64,000 bases of DNA, taken from the NCBI RefSeq assembly GCF_022321485.1, contig NZ_JAKOGG010000015.1, positions 30,574 through 94,573 on the forward strand. The letters are read 5' to 3'. Below the pieces are notes generated by a model that worked only from the letters and a program-made list of their open reading frames with translations, did no database searches and was not told where the DNA came from. Positions 1 to 8,554 of the stretch are shown in pieces. Position numbers and translations under genes: made by a program. Origin of the DNA: Shewanella electrica (GTDB taxonomy: Bacteria > Pseudomonadota > Gammaproteobacteria > Enterobacterales > Shewanellaceae). The first letter of the stretch is position 1. Each line of letters starts with the position of its first letter.

Positions 1-34
1 ACGCTTTCCCGTTGTTGAAGAGGTAATTTATCCG

Positions 35-583
35 GTGTCTTTATCCTGTCCCATTCGTCGCCAATTATTAAAAGGTATAGGCGGCGCGGCACTTGTATCG
101 TTAGTGCCAACGCAAGCTTTCGCTAGTCGCTCAACTCAAGGAAGTCGATTTTTGAGCTTTTATAACATCCACACCGGTGAGCATCAGCAAGGTACTTATT
201 GGGAAAAGGGCGGTTATGTTGGGGATACACTGGCGTCTTTTAATAATTTGATGCGCGATCATCGGCAGAATATTGAAGCACCGATGGACAAGCGGGTATT
301 TGATATTATCTACCAGTTGCAGCAGAAACTGGGCACGGACAAACAAGTGAATGTGATCTCTGGTTACCGTTCTCCAAAAACCAATGCGATGTTATCGGCC
401 CGTAGTAGTGGCGTAGCCAAGAAAAGTTATCATATGAAAGGCATGGCGGTTGACCTGTGTATTCCCGGCGTTTCTCTCAAAGATGTACGACAAGCGGCAT
501 TGCAGTTGAACTTAGGCGGTGTGGGTTATTACCCCAAGTCTGGTTTTATTCACGTGGATTGTGGCCCCGTGCGTCGCTGGTAG
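35..583 (+). CDS. mepK: Tat-exported murein endopeptidase, MepK/YcbK (DUF882, M15-like)
   Basis: The 182-residue protein starts at GTG, with AGAGG about 10 nt upstream. Its N-terminus carries a twin-arginine signal (IRRQLLKG, Arg8-Arg9) followed by a hydrophobic stretch ending near AFA (residue 30), so export by Tat to the periplasm is likely. The rest matches the DUF882/peptidase M15 fold: SGYRSP at about 109-114, then His133, Asp140 and His173, the zinc-ligand pattern of this family. E. coli MepK cleaves 3-3 (meso-DAP to meso-DAP) peptidoglycan cross-links and lies next to an L,D-transpeptidase gene; here the upstream neighbour is outside the window. The family call is firm. The exact bond cleaved is inferred from E. 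coli. Confidence 0.85.
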   Translation: MSLSCPIRRQLLKGIGGAALVSLVPTQAFASRSTQGSRFLSFYNIHTGEHQQGTYWEKGGYVGDTLASFNNLMRDHRQNIEAPMDKRVFDIIYQLQQKLGTDKQVNVISGYRSPKTNAMLSARSSGVAKKSYHMKGMAVDLCIPGVSLKDVRQAALQLNLGGVGYYPKSGFIHVDCGPVRRW

Positions 584-593
584 CGATTAGTGA

Positions 594-622
594 TTGTTGG
601 CTGCTGGACATCGTGTTATTAT
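594..622 (+). promoter_or_regulatory. Candidate sigma-70 promoter of rplY
   Basis: TTGTTG (594-599) and TATTAT (617-622) are separated by 17 nt. They lie about 75 nt upstream of the rplY start in the only non-coding stretch before it. Confidence 0.5.
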
Positions 623-695
623 CCGCGCGCATTTTCATAGGTTGCCGTTGGTCGAAAGCGGTAACCCGTATTTACTTATAAAAGAGAGTATTATT

Positions 696-989
696 ATGTC
701 TTATACAATTCCAGCTGCTATCCGCACTGAAATCGGGAAAGGTTCGAGCCGCCGCCTGCGCCGTGAGGGTAAAGTTCCAGCTGTTATCTACGGTACTGGT
801 TCAGGTAAAGAGCCTGTATCTATTGTGTTGGATCACAAAGATATCATCAACATCCAAACCAATGATGACTTTTACACTAGCGTTCTGACTATCGTTCTGG
901 ACGGTAAAGAAGTTTCTGTACGTGCACAAGCTATGCAACGTCACGTATTTAAACCAATCGTTGAACACGTTGATTTTGTATACGCCTAA
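696..989 (+). CDS. rplY: 50S ribosomal protein L25
   Basis: This 97-residue protein matches the short, single-domain form of bacterial L25, the 5S rRNA-binding protein of the large subunit. Typical features are the N-terminal [20 protein letters not shown] segment (RNA-contacting loop) and the C-terminal VEHVDF. The reading frame is open further upstream, but the ATG at 696 is chosen because AGAGAG lies 8 nt before it and the protein then begins like known L25. It is monocistronic, with its own promoter candidate and a strong terminator directly downstream. No CTC-type C-terminal extension is present. Confidence 0.96.
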   Translation: MSYTIPAAIRTEIGKGSSRRLRREGKVPAVIYGTGSGKEPVSIVLDHKDIINIQTNDDFYTSVLTIVLDGKEVSVRAQAMQRHVFKPIVEHVDFVYA

Positions 990-1004
990 TTAGAAGTATG
1001 CAAT

Positions 1005-1030
1005 AAAAGGCGCCCAATGGGCGCCTTTTT
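1005..1030 (+). terminator. Rho-independent terminator of rplY
   Basis: The GC-rich stem AAAAGGCGCCC / GGGCGCCTTTTT has a 3-nt loop (AAT) and ends in five T residues, 15 nt after the rplY stop. Confidence 0.93.
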
Positions 1031-1118
1031 AATGTTTGCGATTTGGCACAACTCCGTTGGCAACAGATTTGTGCTTTAGCATGTTGGTCGACACACACTA
1101 AACAGTAGGTGGCGTGGG

Positions 1119-4100
1119 TTAATCATCGTCGGTATCAATATCAAATGAATAATAGATATCGAGCGACTGGCTAACCGTGCTGGACACCGACTCCAAATAC
1201 AACTGCGACAGCAGATAATAGCGAACGGTGACTTCATAGCCGGGCGTAAATACCCCCACACCGTACTTCAGCATCAAATCTTTACCGATATAACCGCTGA
1301 TCGCCACTTTGCCCTCGTTATCGGTATCAAGTTGCACATTATTAAAGCCAAACATCTCTACAAGGCTAGCAGCCGTGTTGCTGATATTGCTCATGGCGCC
1401 ACCACCGCCACTAAATTGGCTGCCAAGAGAGATTGCGGCACCAACCATCATACTGCTGTTGTCCTCAGAGCTATCAAAGCCTTTGCCCTGCAAAATGTAT
1501 GACAGCACTTCCGCTTGTTCGCGGGACGGTTCGGAAAACAGCACAACCTCCGGTTTAAGCGCATTACCGGTAATGCGTACGCCTGCGACTAAATCTTCAT
1601 CTTTGATTTCGCGGATCGCTTCAATATTGAGTGAGGGCACTTGCGGTGGGCCAATAAACTGTAACTCGCCACGCGAGATGGTCAACGTTTGGCTCATGAA
1701 CTTGTAAGTACCATCTTTTAAGTTGATGTTGCCGTAGACTTGCGCGGGTTTCCCCGCAGACTGTTTGAGGTTGACCGTACCAGTTAGCAAGGATTTGAGA
1801 CCATAGCCATCAATCGATAACTTGTTGCCAATCGACACGTTAATGTCTGCGGTAATTGGTGTCGCGGTTTTTTGAGCCGCTTGTTGCGCTTGAGCATCAT
1901 CGAACACGACATCCTGAGATACACCGACACCACCTGCGGGCAGCGGCACGATGGTAATCGAGCCCGATGGAATATTCACATTACCGCTGACATGGATGGC
2001 ATCGCCGAGATTGATGGTTAAATCGGGTGATACATCAACAATCGCCAGCGGTGGTTGGATGACGGTAAGCTCCTTACCGTTCACTTTTATAGTGCCGCTA
2101 GGCTTGCCCGTCGACCAAGCGATATCGCCAGTGACACTGCCGCTGCCTTTACCCATATGCCAGCCGCCGTCGAGCGACATACTCTGACCGTCGAATTGCG
2201 CGGTAACGGCTAGCTCATCAATCTTAGTGGGGTTGGCACTCAGCACTAGCGCGCCTTTTTGCAATTTTGCTTCGCCGCTGACTTGCGGTTGCGCCAAATT
2301 ACCCGCTAGGCCCAAATCTGCCGTGAGTAAGCCTTCAAGGGTTTGGAATTGGGGAATCACTTGTTCAAAGAACTTGAGATTAAACCGCTCTAGCTGCACC
2401 TGGCCTTGCAAGGTATGTTCTGGCGCGGTGGCAATATCAATGGCAGCGTTAACTTTGGCCAGTTCGCCAGCATCAAAGGTGGCTTTGGTATGTAACCAAT
2501 CTTCATCAAGAATGGCGCTGATCTGTCCCGCTTGATACTGCACGGTTTCACTGTTTTTGGTCTGTTGGGTAAAAGTAATCACCCCGGGGGCCAGATCCAG
2601 TTGCACTTTGGCGGTAGGTTTAGCTTTGGGCGGCAGTTTGATGCTGGCGTCCATGCTGGCTTCACCTTGCCACTGAATGCCTTCAGGCAAAAAGGCGGCG
2701 AGGGCGGTGGCGGGTTTGCCCGCATAATGCAGCTCTATTTGCGGATTGGCCAGATCTATCGCCTGTTTGAGACACACTTGGTTATCGGTAGCACTGAGGC
2801 AAAATGGCGAGACTTTGCCTTGCGCCGTAGTCTGTTGCCAATCGACCACAAGCGGGGCATCGAGCTGCCAATGACCGGCTTTACCTTGGGTGCTCAGTTC
2901 ATTGAGGGTCAATTGCAGCTGTTGCTGTTTGGCATCATATTGATTGCGGCCAGCCAGTGACACACCGTTGTCACCCTCAAGTGCTAACTGAAAGCGCTGT
3001 TCACTGAGATCACCTTGCAGCTGCGCGTTGAGACGGCCAAACAGCTGTTGCTGTAGTTCGATCTCACCCGTGTTGAGCTTTACATCAAATTGATGATTGT
3101 TGAACGGCTGATAATGACCATTGAGATCGACTTCGGCGACTTTATAACTTTGCCAGCCTGCATTGAGTAATTTGCCGTTGAGATTGATCTGCGGTTGCTC
3201 TGCTGCGCCAGACACATTGACCGTAGTGCTGAAGTTGCCAAACGCATTTGGTAACCACTGCGCCAAATCAGGTATGGTCACTGAGCCGTTAATGTCCCAC
3301 TTATTGCCAGCATTGCCATGTAGGTATAACCGACTATTGAGTGCGGTGAGCGTCAGTCCGTTAGAGTGAATCGCTAAACTGTCATCGGCTTGCACATCAC
3401 CAAGTAGCGCAAACGGCAGTTGATCGGCGCTGCCTCGAAGCGCTACTTGTGACACTTTTACCTGCCAATGGCCGTCGCGATAATAACCCTCAGTGGCTAA
3501 TGGCCCAGCGATATCACTATCGGGAAGCCGTAATTGCTCGGTGTCTGCCGCAGAACTGACTAAATGGATGGCACCCAAATTCAATTGTGATAACTGGGTA
3601 TTGAGTTGCCACGTAACGCCGTTTGCGTAATCGAGCGAGCCGTTGATATCGATTGCGCCTGCTGAGGTGGTGACCGCAAGATTTTCGAGGGCGAGCTGTT
3701 GCTGTTGGTGCTTCACTGCACCATTGATCTGCAACGCTTCCACAAACGGACTGAACAATTTACCGCTCAATTGCGCTTGCTGGGCCGCCAGTGAACCTTC
3801 ACTCGACAAGGTGAGGTTTTCGGCCCGATATTCCGGTTGATTAAAGGGCCATTGCAGATGTGTCGCATTCATGTCGATACGATAGGGCAGCTTGGCATCG
3901 GTTAAGTTGCTATGGGCGCTAAGTTGCCCTTGCTGCGTGCCATCTAACGTTGCTGTGAGATTGAGGTCTGCCAAATTGCCGTTAATAGCGAGTTGCGCAT
4001 CCTGCACAATTGGCTCATCTGTCATCGGCAGGTGAGTCATCGACACTTGCGCTTCAAGTGCTAGTGGATATTGCTCGCTTAGCGTCGCTTCGCCTTTGAT

Positions 4101-4961
4101 GGAAATCGCGCCGCTATCATGTACTAATGTCAGCTGACCGAGATCAATCTGACTGCCGTTAATATCGGCAAGTAGCACCAATAACGGAAAGTTTTCGGTC
4201 GTATCGCCGAGTTTTAGTTGTGTATTTTCGAGCCGAGCCATCTCCACGCTGATGGGAAATGGCAAACTGATACTCGGCAATGTGGCGAGTGGCCACTCAT
4301 CGTAAGGGGGAGCTTCGTCGGCAGTCGGGGCAATTGGATCGAGCAGCAACTGATTGCCGACCAAGCGTTCGACGACTAGACCATCATTATCCCAATGAGC
4401 ACTGAGGTCGATTTGAGAAGCTTGATAACGGGTCTGATTAATACTGACATCAATGTTGCTCAAGTTGGCACTGCTAAGCGCGATAGTGACCGGCAGCTTA
4501 AAACCGGTTGATTCGTTTTGCTCTAATGTCGGTACTGGCGTGATGTCCTCAGCCACTGCTGCTGACTCGGTCGCTGTACTGGTAAAACTTACCGTAATAT
4601 CAGCTGCTTTAATCGCATCAACACACACGCCGCCTTTCAACAAACACCACGGACGCCAATTTAATTGCAGTTGTTTTAACGCGACGCTAGTCGAATCATT
4701 TCGCCATTGAATATCCTCAAGCCCTAGCTCACCGTTGAGCGTGCCGCTGGCGTAACTCACCGACAAACCGGGCACAAAGCTATCGGCCAGCCACACGCCA
4801 AATTTACTGCCAATCGGTGTAGATACTACCAGAGCGATGATAAGTAGCAGCAACAGTGGGACATAAACAACACTGCGTACCAGCGCTTTAATGGTGCGAC
4901 GAAGCCGAACAGCACCACGGGTGAGTGGCGTGACCGGATTAGGTTGTTCGCTCTGGCTCAT
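1119..4961 (-). CDS. tamB: Translocation and assembly module protein TamB
   Basis: The 1280-residue protein has an N-terminal signal anchor (hydrophobic segment about residues 33-47) followed by a long beta-rich periplasmic region, the AsmA-like/TamB architecture. The C-terminal DUF490 domain is recognisable from the FIGPPQVPSLNIEA and SYILQGKGFDSS segments. TamB spans from the inner membrane towards TamA and works in outer-membrane protein insertion and in phospholipid transport to the outer membrane (family knowledge). Its ATG overlaps the tamA stop by 4 nt (ATGA), so the two are translationally coupled. Length is normal for the family. No frameshift is visible. Confidence 0.95.
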   Translation of the reverse strand: MSQSEQPNPVTPLTRGAVRLRRTIKALVRSVVYVPLLLLLIIALVVSTPIGSKFGVWLADSFVPGLSVSYASGTLNGELGLEDIQWRNDSTSVALKQLQLNWRPWCLLKGGVCVDAIKAADITVSFTSTATESAAVAEDITPVPTLEQNESTGFKLPVTIALSSANLSNIDVSINQTRYQASQIDLSAHWDNDGLVVERLVGNQLLLDPIAPTADEAPPYDEWPLATLPSISLPFPISVEMARLENTQLKLGDTTENFPLLVLLADINGSQIDLGQLTLVHDSGAISIKGEATLSEQYPLALEAQVSMTHLPMTDEPIVQDAQLAINGNLADLNLTATLDGTQQGQLSAHSNLTDAKLPYRIDMNATHLQWPFNQPEYRAENLTLSSEGSLAAQQAQLSGKLFSPFVEALQINGAVKHQQQQLALENLAVTTSAGAIDINGSLDYANGVTWQLNTQLSQLNLGAIHLVSSAADTEQLRLPDSDIAGPLATEGYYRDGHWQVKVSQVALRGSADQLPFALLGDVQADDSLAIHSNGLTLTALNSRLYLHGNAGNKWDINGSVTIPDLAQWLPNAFGNFSTTVNVSGAAEQPQINLNGKLLNAGWQSYKVAEVDLNGHYQPFNNHQFDVKLNTGEIELQQQLFGRLNAQLQGDLSEQRFQLALEGDNGVSLAGRNQYDAKQQQLQLTLNELSTQGKAGHWQLDAPLVVDWQQTTAQGKVSPFCLSATDNQVCLKQAIDLANPQIELHYAGKPATALAAFLPEGIQWQGEASMDASIKLPPKAKPTAKVQLDLAPGVITFTQQTKNSETVQYQAGQISAILDEDWLHTKATFDAGELAKVNAAIDIATAPEHTLQGQVQLERFNLKFFEQVIPQFQTLEGLLTADLGLAGNLAQPQVSGEAKLQKGALVLSANPTKIDELAVTAQFDGQSMSLDGGWHMGKGSGSVTGDIAWSTGKPSGTIKVNGKELTVIQPPLAIVDVSPDLTINLGDAIHVSGNVNIPSGSITIVPLPAGGVGVSQDVVFDDAQAQQAAQKTATPITADINVSIGNKLSIDGYGLKSLLTGTVNLKQSAGKPAQVYGNINLKDGTYKFMSQTLTISRGELQFIGPPQVPSLNIEAIREIKDEDLVAGVRITGNALKPEVVLFSEPSREQAEVLSYILQGKGFDSSEDNSSMMVGAAISLGSQFSGGGGAMSNISNTAASLVEMFGFNNVQLDTDNEGKVAISGYIGKDLMLKYGVGVFTPGYEVTVRYYLLSQLYLESVSSTVSQSLDIYYSFDIDTDDD

Positions 4962-6814
4962 AGTTCGGTCCCCATGGTGAGGTGAATACGCCAGGTGCCG
5001 TAATCAATCTGCGGATGTCTCACACCAAAGCCAACATCAAATTTAATCGGGCCGAGGGGCGAGATCCAATGCACACCGCCGCCAACGGAAACTACAGGGT
5101 CGAACTGACCAACATCAAAGGCATTACCGCCATCAACAAAGGTGGCCACGCGCCATGTCGGCGTCACGTAGTATTGATATTCCAAACTGCCTACCGCCAG
5201 ATAGCGGCCCCCAATCACTTGGCGGCTCGGCACGCCATCGCTATTGGTATATTCGATAAACGGGCCGAGTTCTTGATAGCTAAAACCGCGAATGCTCTGA
5301 TCGCCACCGGCAAAATAACGCAGTGACGGCGGGATATCGGCCAAGTCGCTATCTTTGGCAAGGTTGACGCCTAAATCTAATCTCGATACAAAACGGTGTT
5401 TATCAAACAAGGTTTCAATCCATTTGAACTGTGCTTGCATGCGGGTGAGACGGGCATCGGAACCGAGTACCGGGTCGGTATACTCCACACTGTAAAGCTG
5501 ACGATAGCCAGATTTAGGATCTAGGCTATTATCGCTGCGCACGGTTTTACTGATACTACTACCGAGCAATAAGAACATCGGGTTGTAATAGGTATCAGAC
5601 TGGTTATAGCTCTCTTGCAATACGTTGACCGAGTAGGAAAACAACCAACCGCTGATGCGTTTGTTACGAGCCACCCCAAGGATCTTTTTACGTGACTCTA
5701 ACTCACCTGAATTACGATATTCGCCGCGTTCATCATTAAAGGTTTGGGTAACGCCGTATTTGTCCCACAACATGCCCGCTTTAATCTGCAACTGATCATC
5801 AAGCGGATCGGATAACGGAATGGTGTAGGTAAACAACGCTTTGGGGCGTTCTGGCGACCACTCTAAACTGCTTTCTAATGAATGCCCATGGTCATTGACT
5901 TGTGGCGTTTTCCACACCAATTTAACGCGAGGTTCCAGCTCGTTATTGCTATTGTTACCAAAATCCGCCCCCAGACCGATTTGCACTGAGTGGTCTGGCT
6001 TGGGGGTAAGTTCCGCTTTGATCGGGACATAATCGTTATCCAGTTTATCAAGCTGCGGCAACACCTTGATTGAGGTGAAATAGCCGGTATCTAACAAGCG
6101 CTGGTTGAGTGCGGCGATACGACGGGTACTGTAATTGGCATGCTCTTTAAACGGTACTAATTTATCAAGCAATTCAGGATCTAGCGTTGAACCTTCAAAG
6201 TTGATGTCACCAAAGTGATAGCGATTGCCAGAAGCAAATTCGAGGTTGATTTGTGCAGTATTAAATTCGCGGTTTACGCGGATCTCCGCTTGCGTGTAAT
6301 GCCCATCAAAATAGCCGCGCGAAAAGGCCAGCGCCGACAGCTGCGATTTCACCTGTTCATAATTACCGTGATTGAGTGTGTCCCCCGGCTTCATCTTGAT
6401 CGAGTCAAGCCAGTTGTTGAACAGACGGTCTTCTAATAACTCGCCGTTAACGCGAATATTGACCCACTGCAAGCGGGTCACTTCACCGGGGGTGATCTCC
6501 AGCTTGAGTTGCCATGGGCCGTTGACGGGACGCTGCACCGTTTGTTTTACTCGGCCGTGATAGTAGCCCAGCGATTGCAGTGCATCATCGACATTGTCTT
6601 CCACGTTAAACAGATAGGCATCACGCTGTGCGTCGGTGGTGGGCAACTGGCCTAAATAGGCTTGCACATTGCGCCGTAAGGCACCGTCGACCCCAGCGAT
6701 TTCTAGCTTCAACAGATTATCCGCGGCAACAGCAGCAAAAGGACTACTACTTGCGAGGCACAAGCAAACGAGTGAAATTTTGGCGCGTGGATTGTGTACA
6801 GACAAAAAGGACAA
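4958..6814 (-). CDS. tamA: Translocation and assembly module protein TamA (Omp85 family)
   Basis: The protein of about 618 residues has a signal peptide (ISLVCLCLASSSPFAAVAA region), three POTRA-type domains over roughly residues 33-265, and a C-terminal 16-strand Omp85 barrel ending in HLTMGTEL. The barrel carries the IRGF motif (QSIRGFSYQELGP) that lies in the barrel lumen of Omp85 proteins. It is the outer-membrane partner of TamB, encoded immediately downstream with a 4-nt overlap. The frame contains no ATG near the N-terminus. TTG at 6814 is the furthest start after an in-frame stop, and TTG at 6805 is an alternative, so the first few residues are uncertain. An ATG at 6824 is in another frame. 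Confidence 0.93.
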   Translation of the reverse strand: MSFLSVHNPRAKISLVCLCLASSSPFAAVAADNLLKLEIAGVDGALRRNVQAYLGQLPTTDAQRDAYLFNVEDNVDDALQSLGYYHGRVKQTVQRPVNGPWQLKLEITPGEVTRLQWVNIRVNGELLEDRLFNNWLDSIKMKPGDTLNHGNYEQVKSQLSALAFSRGYFDGHYTQAEIRVNREFNTAQINLEFASGNRYHFGDINFEGSTLDPELLDKLVPFKEHANYSTRRIAALNQRLLDTGYFTSIKVLPQLDKLDNDYVPIKAELTPKPDHSVQIGLGADFGNNSNNELEPRVKLVWKTPQVNDHGHSLESSLEWSPERPKALFTYTIPLSDPLDDQLQIKAGMLWDKYGVTQTFNDERGEYRNSGELESRKKILGVARNKRISGWLFSYSVNVLQESYNQSDTYYNPMFLLLGSSISKTVRSDNSLDPKSGYRQLYSVEYTDPVLGSDARLTRMQAQFKWIETLFDKHRFVSRLDLGVNLAKDSDLADIPPSLRYFAGGDQSIRGFSYQELGPFIEYTNSDGVPSRQVIGGRYLAVGSLEYQYYVTPTWRVATFVDGGNAFDVGQFDPVVSVGGGVHWISPLGPIKFDVGFGVRHPQIDYGTWRIHLTMGTEL

Positions 6815-6882
6815 CCATGGTCTATAAGAATTTCCCTAACTAATATTGTGAACCGTAATGCGATAATCAGGCAAGTCACAGA

Positions 6883-6911
6883 TTGTAATTGCTCCAAAAA
6901 GTCGCTACAAA
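6883..6911 (+). promoter_or_regulatory. Weak candidate promoter for the isoaspartyl peptidase gene
   Basis: TTGTAA (6883-6888) and TACAAA (6906-6911) have 17-nt spacing, 30 nt upstream of the chosen start, in the divergent tamA/peptidase intergenic region. Confidence 0.35.
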
Positions 6912-6940
6912 ATAGGCAGTTGTTAACAGGGATGCAAAAA

Positions 6941-7966
6941 ATGAAATCCACGCTTAAAACCGTTGTTGCCGCATTAGCTTTGATGAGTTCCACTGCGGCA
7001 TTTGCTGCTGATGCGCCATTTTCTATTGTTATTCATGGTGGTGCGGGCACCATCTCCAAAGCGCATCTTAGCGAAGAACAGATTAAAACGTATAAAGCTA
7101 AGCTGACCGAAGCCGTCAATGCCGGATATGCGGTACTCGAAAAAGGCGGCACCAGCCTCGATGCCATTCAAACCGCGATTAACATTCTTGAATCTAGCCC
7201 GTTATTTAATGCAGGCACTGGCGCGGTCTACACTTGGGACGGCAAACATGAAATGGATGCGTCAATCATGGATGGTGCAACCATGAACGCCGGTGCGGTG
7301 GCGGGTGTGAGCCATATTGAACATCCCATCGATCTCGCGCGAGCAGTGATGGAAAAATCGGAACATGTGATGTTATCTGGCAGTGGTGCGGAAGAGTTTG
7401 CCTTAACCCAAGGCTTTAAATTAGTTCCGGCCAATAGTTTTGACACCGAACAGCGTTATAACCAATTGCTGGATGCCAAAGCCAAGATTACTGCCGCCGA
7501 GAAACATGACTTTCAAGCAAAGGTTGATCCGCTCGACTTAGATTACAAATTTGGCACCGTCGGCGCGGTTGCGTTAGATAAACAAGGCAACCTCGCCGCG
7601 GCCACCTCTACGGGCGGCATGACGGCCAAACGTTTTGGTCGCATCGGAGATTCACCGATTATTGGCGCCGGCACTTACGCCGAAAATGGCGTGTGTGCCG
7701 TATCGGCCACCGGCCACGGCGAGTACTTTATTCGCTATCACGTGACCGGCGATATCTGCGCCCGAGTGAAATATCAGCATCAGTCGATCATTGCCGCCGC
7801 TGACGAAGTTATCAATAACCGTCTAGCCAAAGCTGGCGGCAGTGGCGGTGTGATTGCGCTTGATGAACATGGCAACGTGGCCACCTTGTTTAATACCGAA
7901 GGCATGTATCGCGCCAGCCGCAAGAGAGGTGAGCAACCGATGGTGATGATCTGGCGCGAAGAGTAA
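6941..7966 (+). CDS. Periplasmic isoaspartyl peptidase / L-asparaginase (Ntn hydrolase, IaaA-type)
   Basis: The 341-residue protein belongs to the plant-type asparaginase (T2) family. The precursor self-cleaves before a threonine that becomes the catalytic N-terminal nucleophile, here Thr206 in KFGTVGAVA. Substrate-site glycine motifs HGGAGT (32-37) and the GTGAV segment near residue 92 are present. A clear Sec signal peptide ends at AFA-AD, so the enzyme is exported; it would hydrolyse isoaspartyl dipeptides and asparagine outside the cytoplasm. An ATG at 6932 is in frame, but AGGGA lies only 0-4 nt from it and at proper distance from ATG 6941, which I prefer. It is divergent from tamA and single-gene. 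Confidence 0.9.
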   Translation: MKSTLKTVVAALALMSSTAAFAADAPFSIVIHGGAGTISKAHLSEEQIKTYKAKLTEAVNAGYAVLEKGGTSLDAIQTAINILESSPLFNAGTGAVYTWDGKHEMDASIMDGATMNAGAVAGVSHIEHPIDLARAVMEKSEHVMLSGSGAEEFALTQGFKLVPANSFDTEQRYNQLLDAKAKITAAEKHDFQAKVDPLDLDYKFGTVGAVALDKQGNLAAATSTGGMTAKRFGRIGDSPIIGAGTYAENGVCAVSATGHGEYFIRYHVTGDICARVKYQHQSIIAAADEVINNRLAKAGGSGGVIALDEHGNVATLFNTEGMYRASRKRGEQPMVMIWREE

Positions 7967-8044
7967 TCGGCAGCAGAAGTCCCACCATCGTCGCAAATGC
8001 CGACTACACTTAACGTTGAGACATTTGCTTTCGTTGGGGGACAC

Positions 8045-8461
8045 ATGGACTCACTAAAAGTCAAAGACTTTATGGATCGCTTTCCGGTAAAGCTATCCGC
8101 AGATATGACCATTGCCGAGGCGGTGGAATTGTTGCTGAAAGAGCATAAGCCGGGGGCGCCAGTGGTGGCCGCAAATGGCCACTTGGTTGGGTTCTTATCT
8201 CAACAAGACTGTATTGGAGCCATGCTAAAAAGCAGTTATTACTGCGATTTAGCCGACATGGTAAAAGATCGCATGCGCACCGATGTATTATCGGTATCGC
8301 CAGATTATAGTGTGCTGTTACTGGCGGAGCAGATGCTAGGCAACAAACCGAAAATCTACCCGGTGGTAGACCATGGGCAGGTGGTTGGCGTAATTGATAG
8401 GTTTCATATTCTGTCGGCAGTAAACGGCTATATGAAACAATGTTATACCGCACCGGTCTAG
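8045..8461 (+). CDS. CBS-domain pair protein
   Basis: The 138-residue protein consists almost entirely of two CBS motifs (about 8-60 and 75-130), with the typical TIAEAVELLLKEHKPGAPVV and YPVVDHGQVVGVIDRFHIL patterns. Such stand-alone pairs usually bind adenosine nucleotides and act as energy or ligand sensors for other proteins, but no partner is encoded next to it. The ATG at 8045 follows GGGG at good spacing; the frame is open 16 codons upstream without a better start. A terminator follows before hrpA, so it is probably monocistronic. Its specific role is unknown. Confidence 0.85.
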   Translation: MDSLKVKDFMDRFPVKLSADMTIAEAVELLLKEHKPGAPVVAANGHLVGFLSQQDCIGAMLKSSYYCDLADMVKDRMRTDVLSVSPDYSVLLLAEQMLGNKPKIYPVVDHGQVVGVIDRFHILSAVNGYMKQCYTAPV

Positions 8462-8499
8462 CGCGATTACTGGGCCAGAATTAGCCCATAGTAGTATTC

Positions 8500-8538
8500 A
8501 AAACGGCGTATCCTTGGTAGGATCGCCGTTTTCGTTTT
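8500..8538 (+). terminator. Rho-independent terminator after the CBS protein gene
   Basis: AAAACGGCG (8500-8508) pairs with CGCCGTTTT (8524-8532), and an inner ATCC/GGAT stem extends the hairpin. A T-rich tail (CGTTTTT) follows. It lies just upstream of the hrpA start. Confidence 0.75.
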
Positions 8539-8554
8539 TACTGGATGTTGAGTT

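Noticed and set aside
2532-2960. 142-codon plus-strand frame opposite tamB
   Set aside because: It is a shadow of the long tamB frame, with no start signals.
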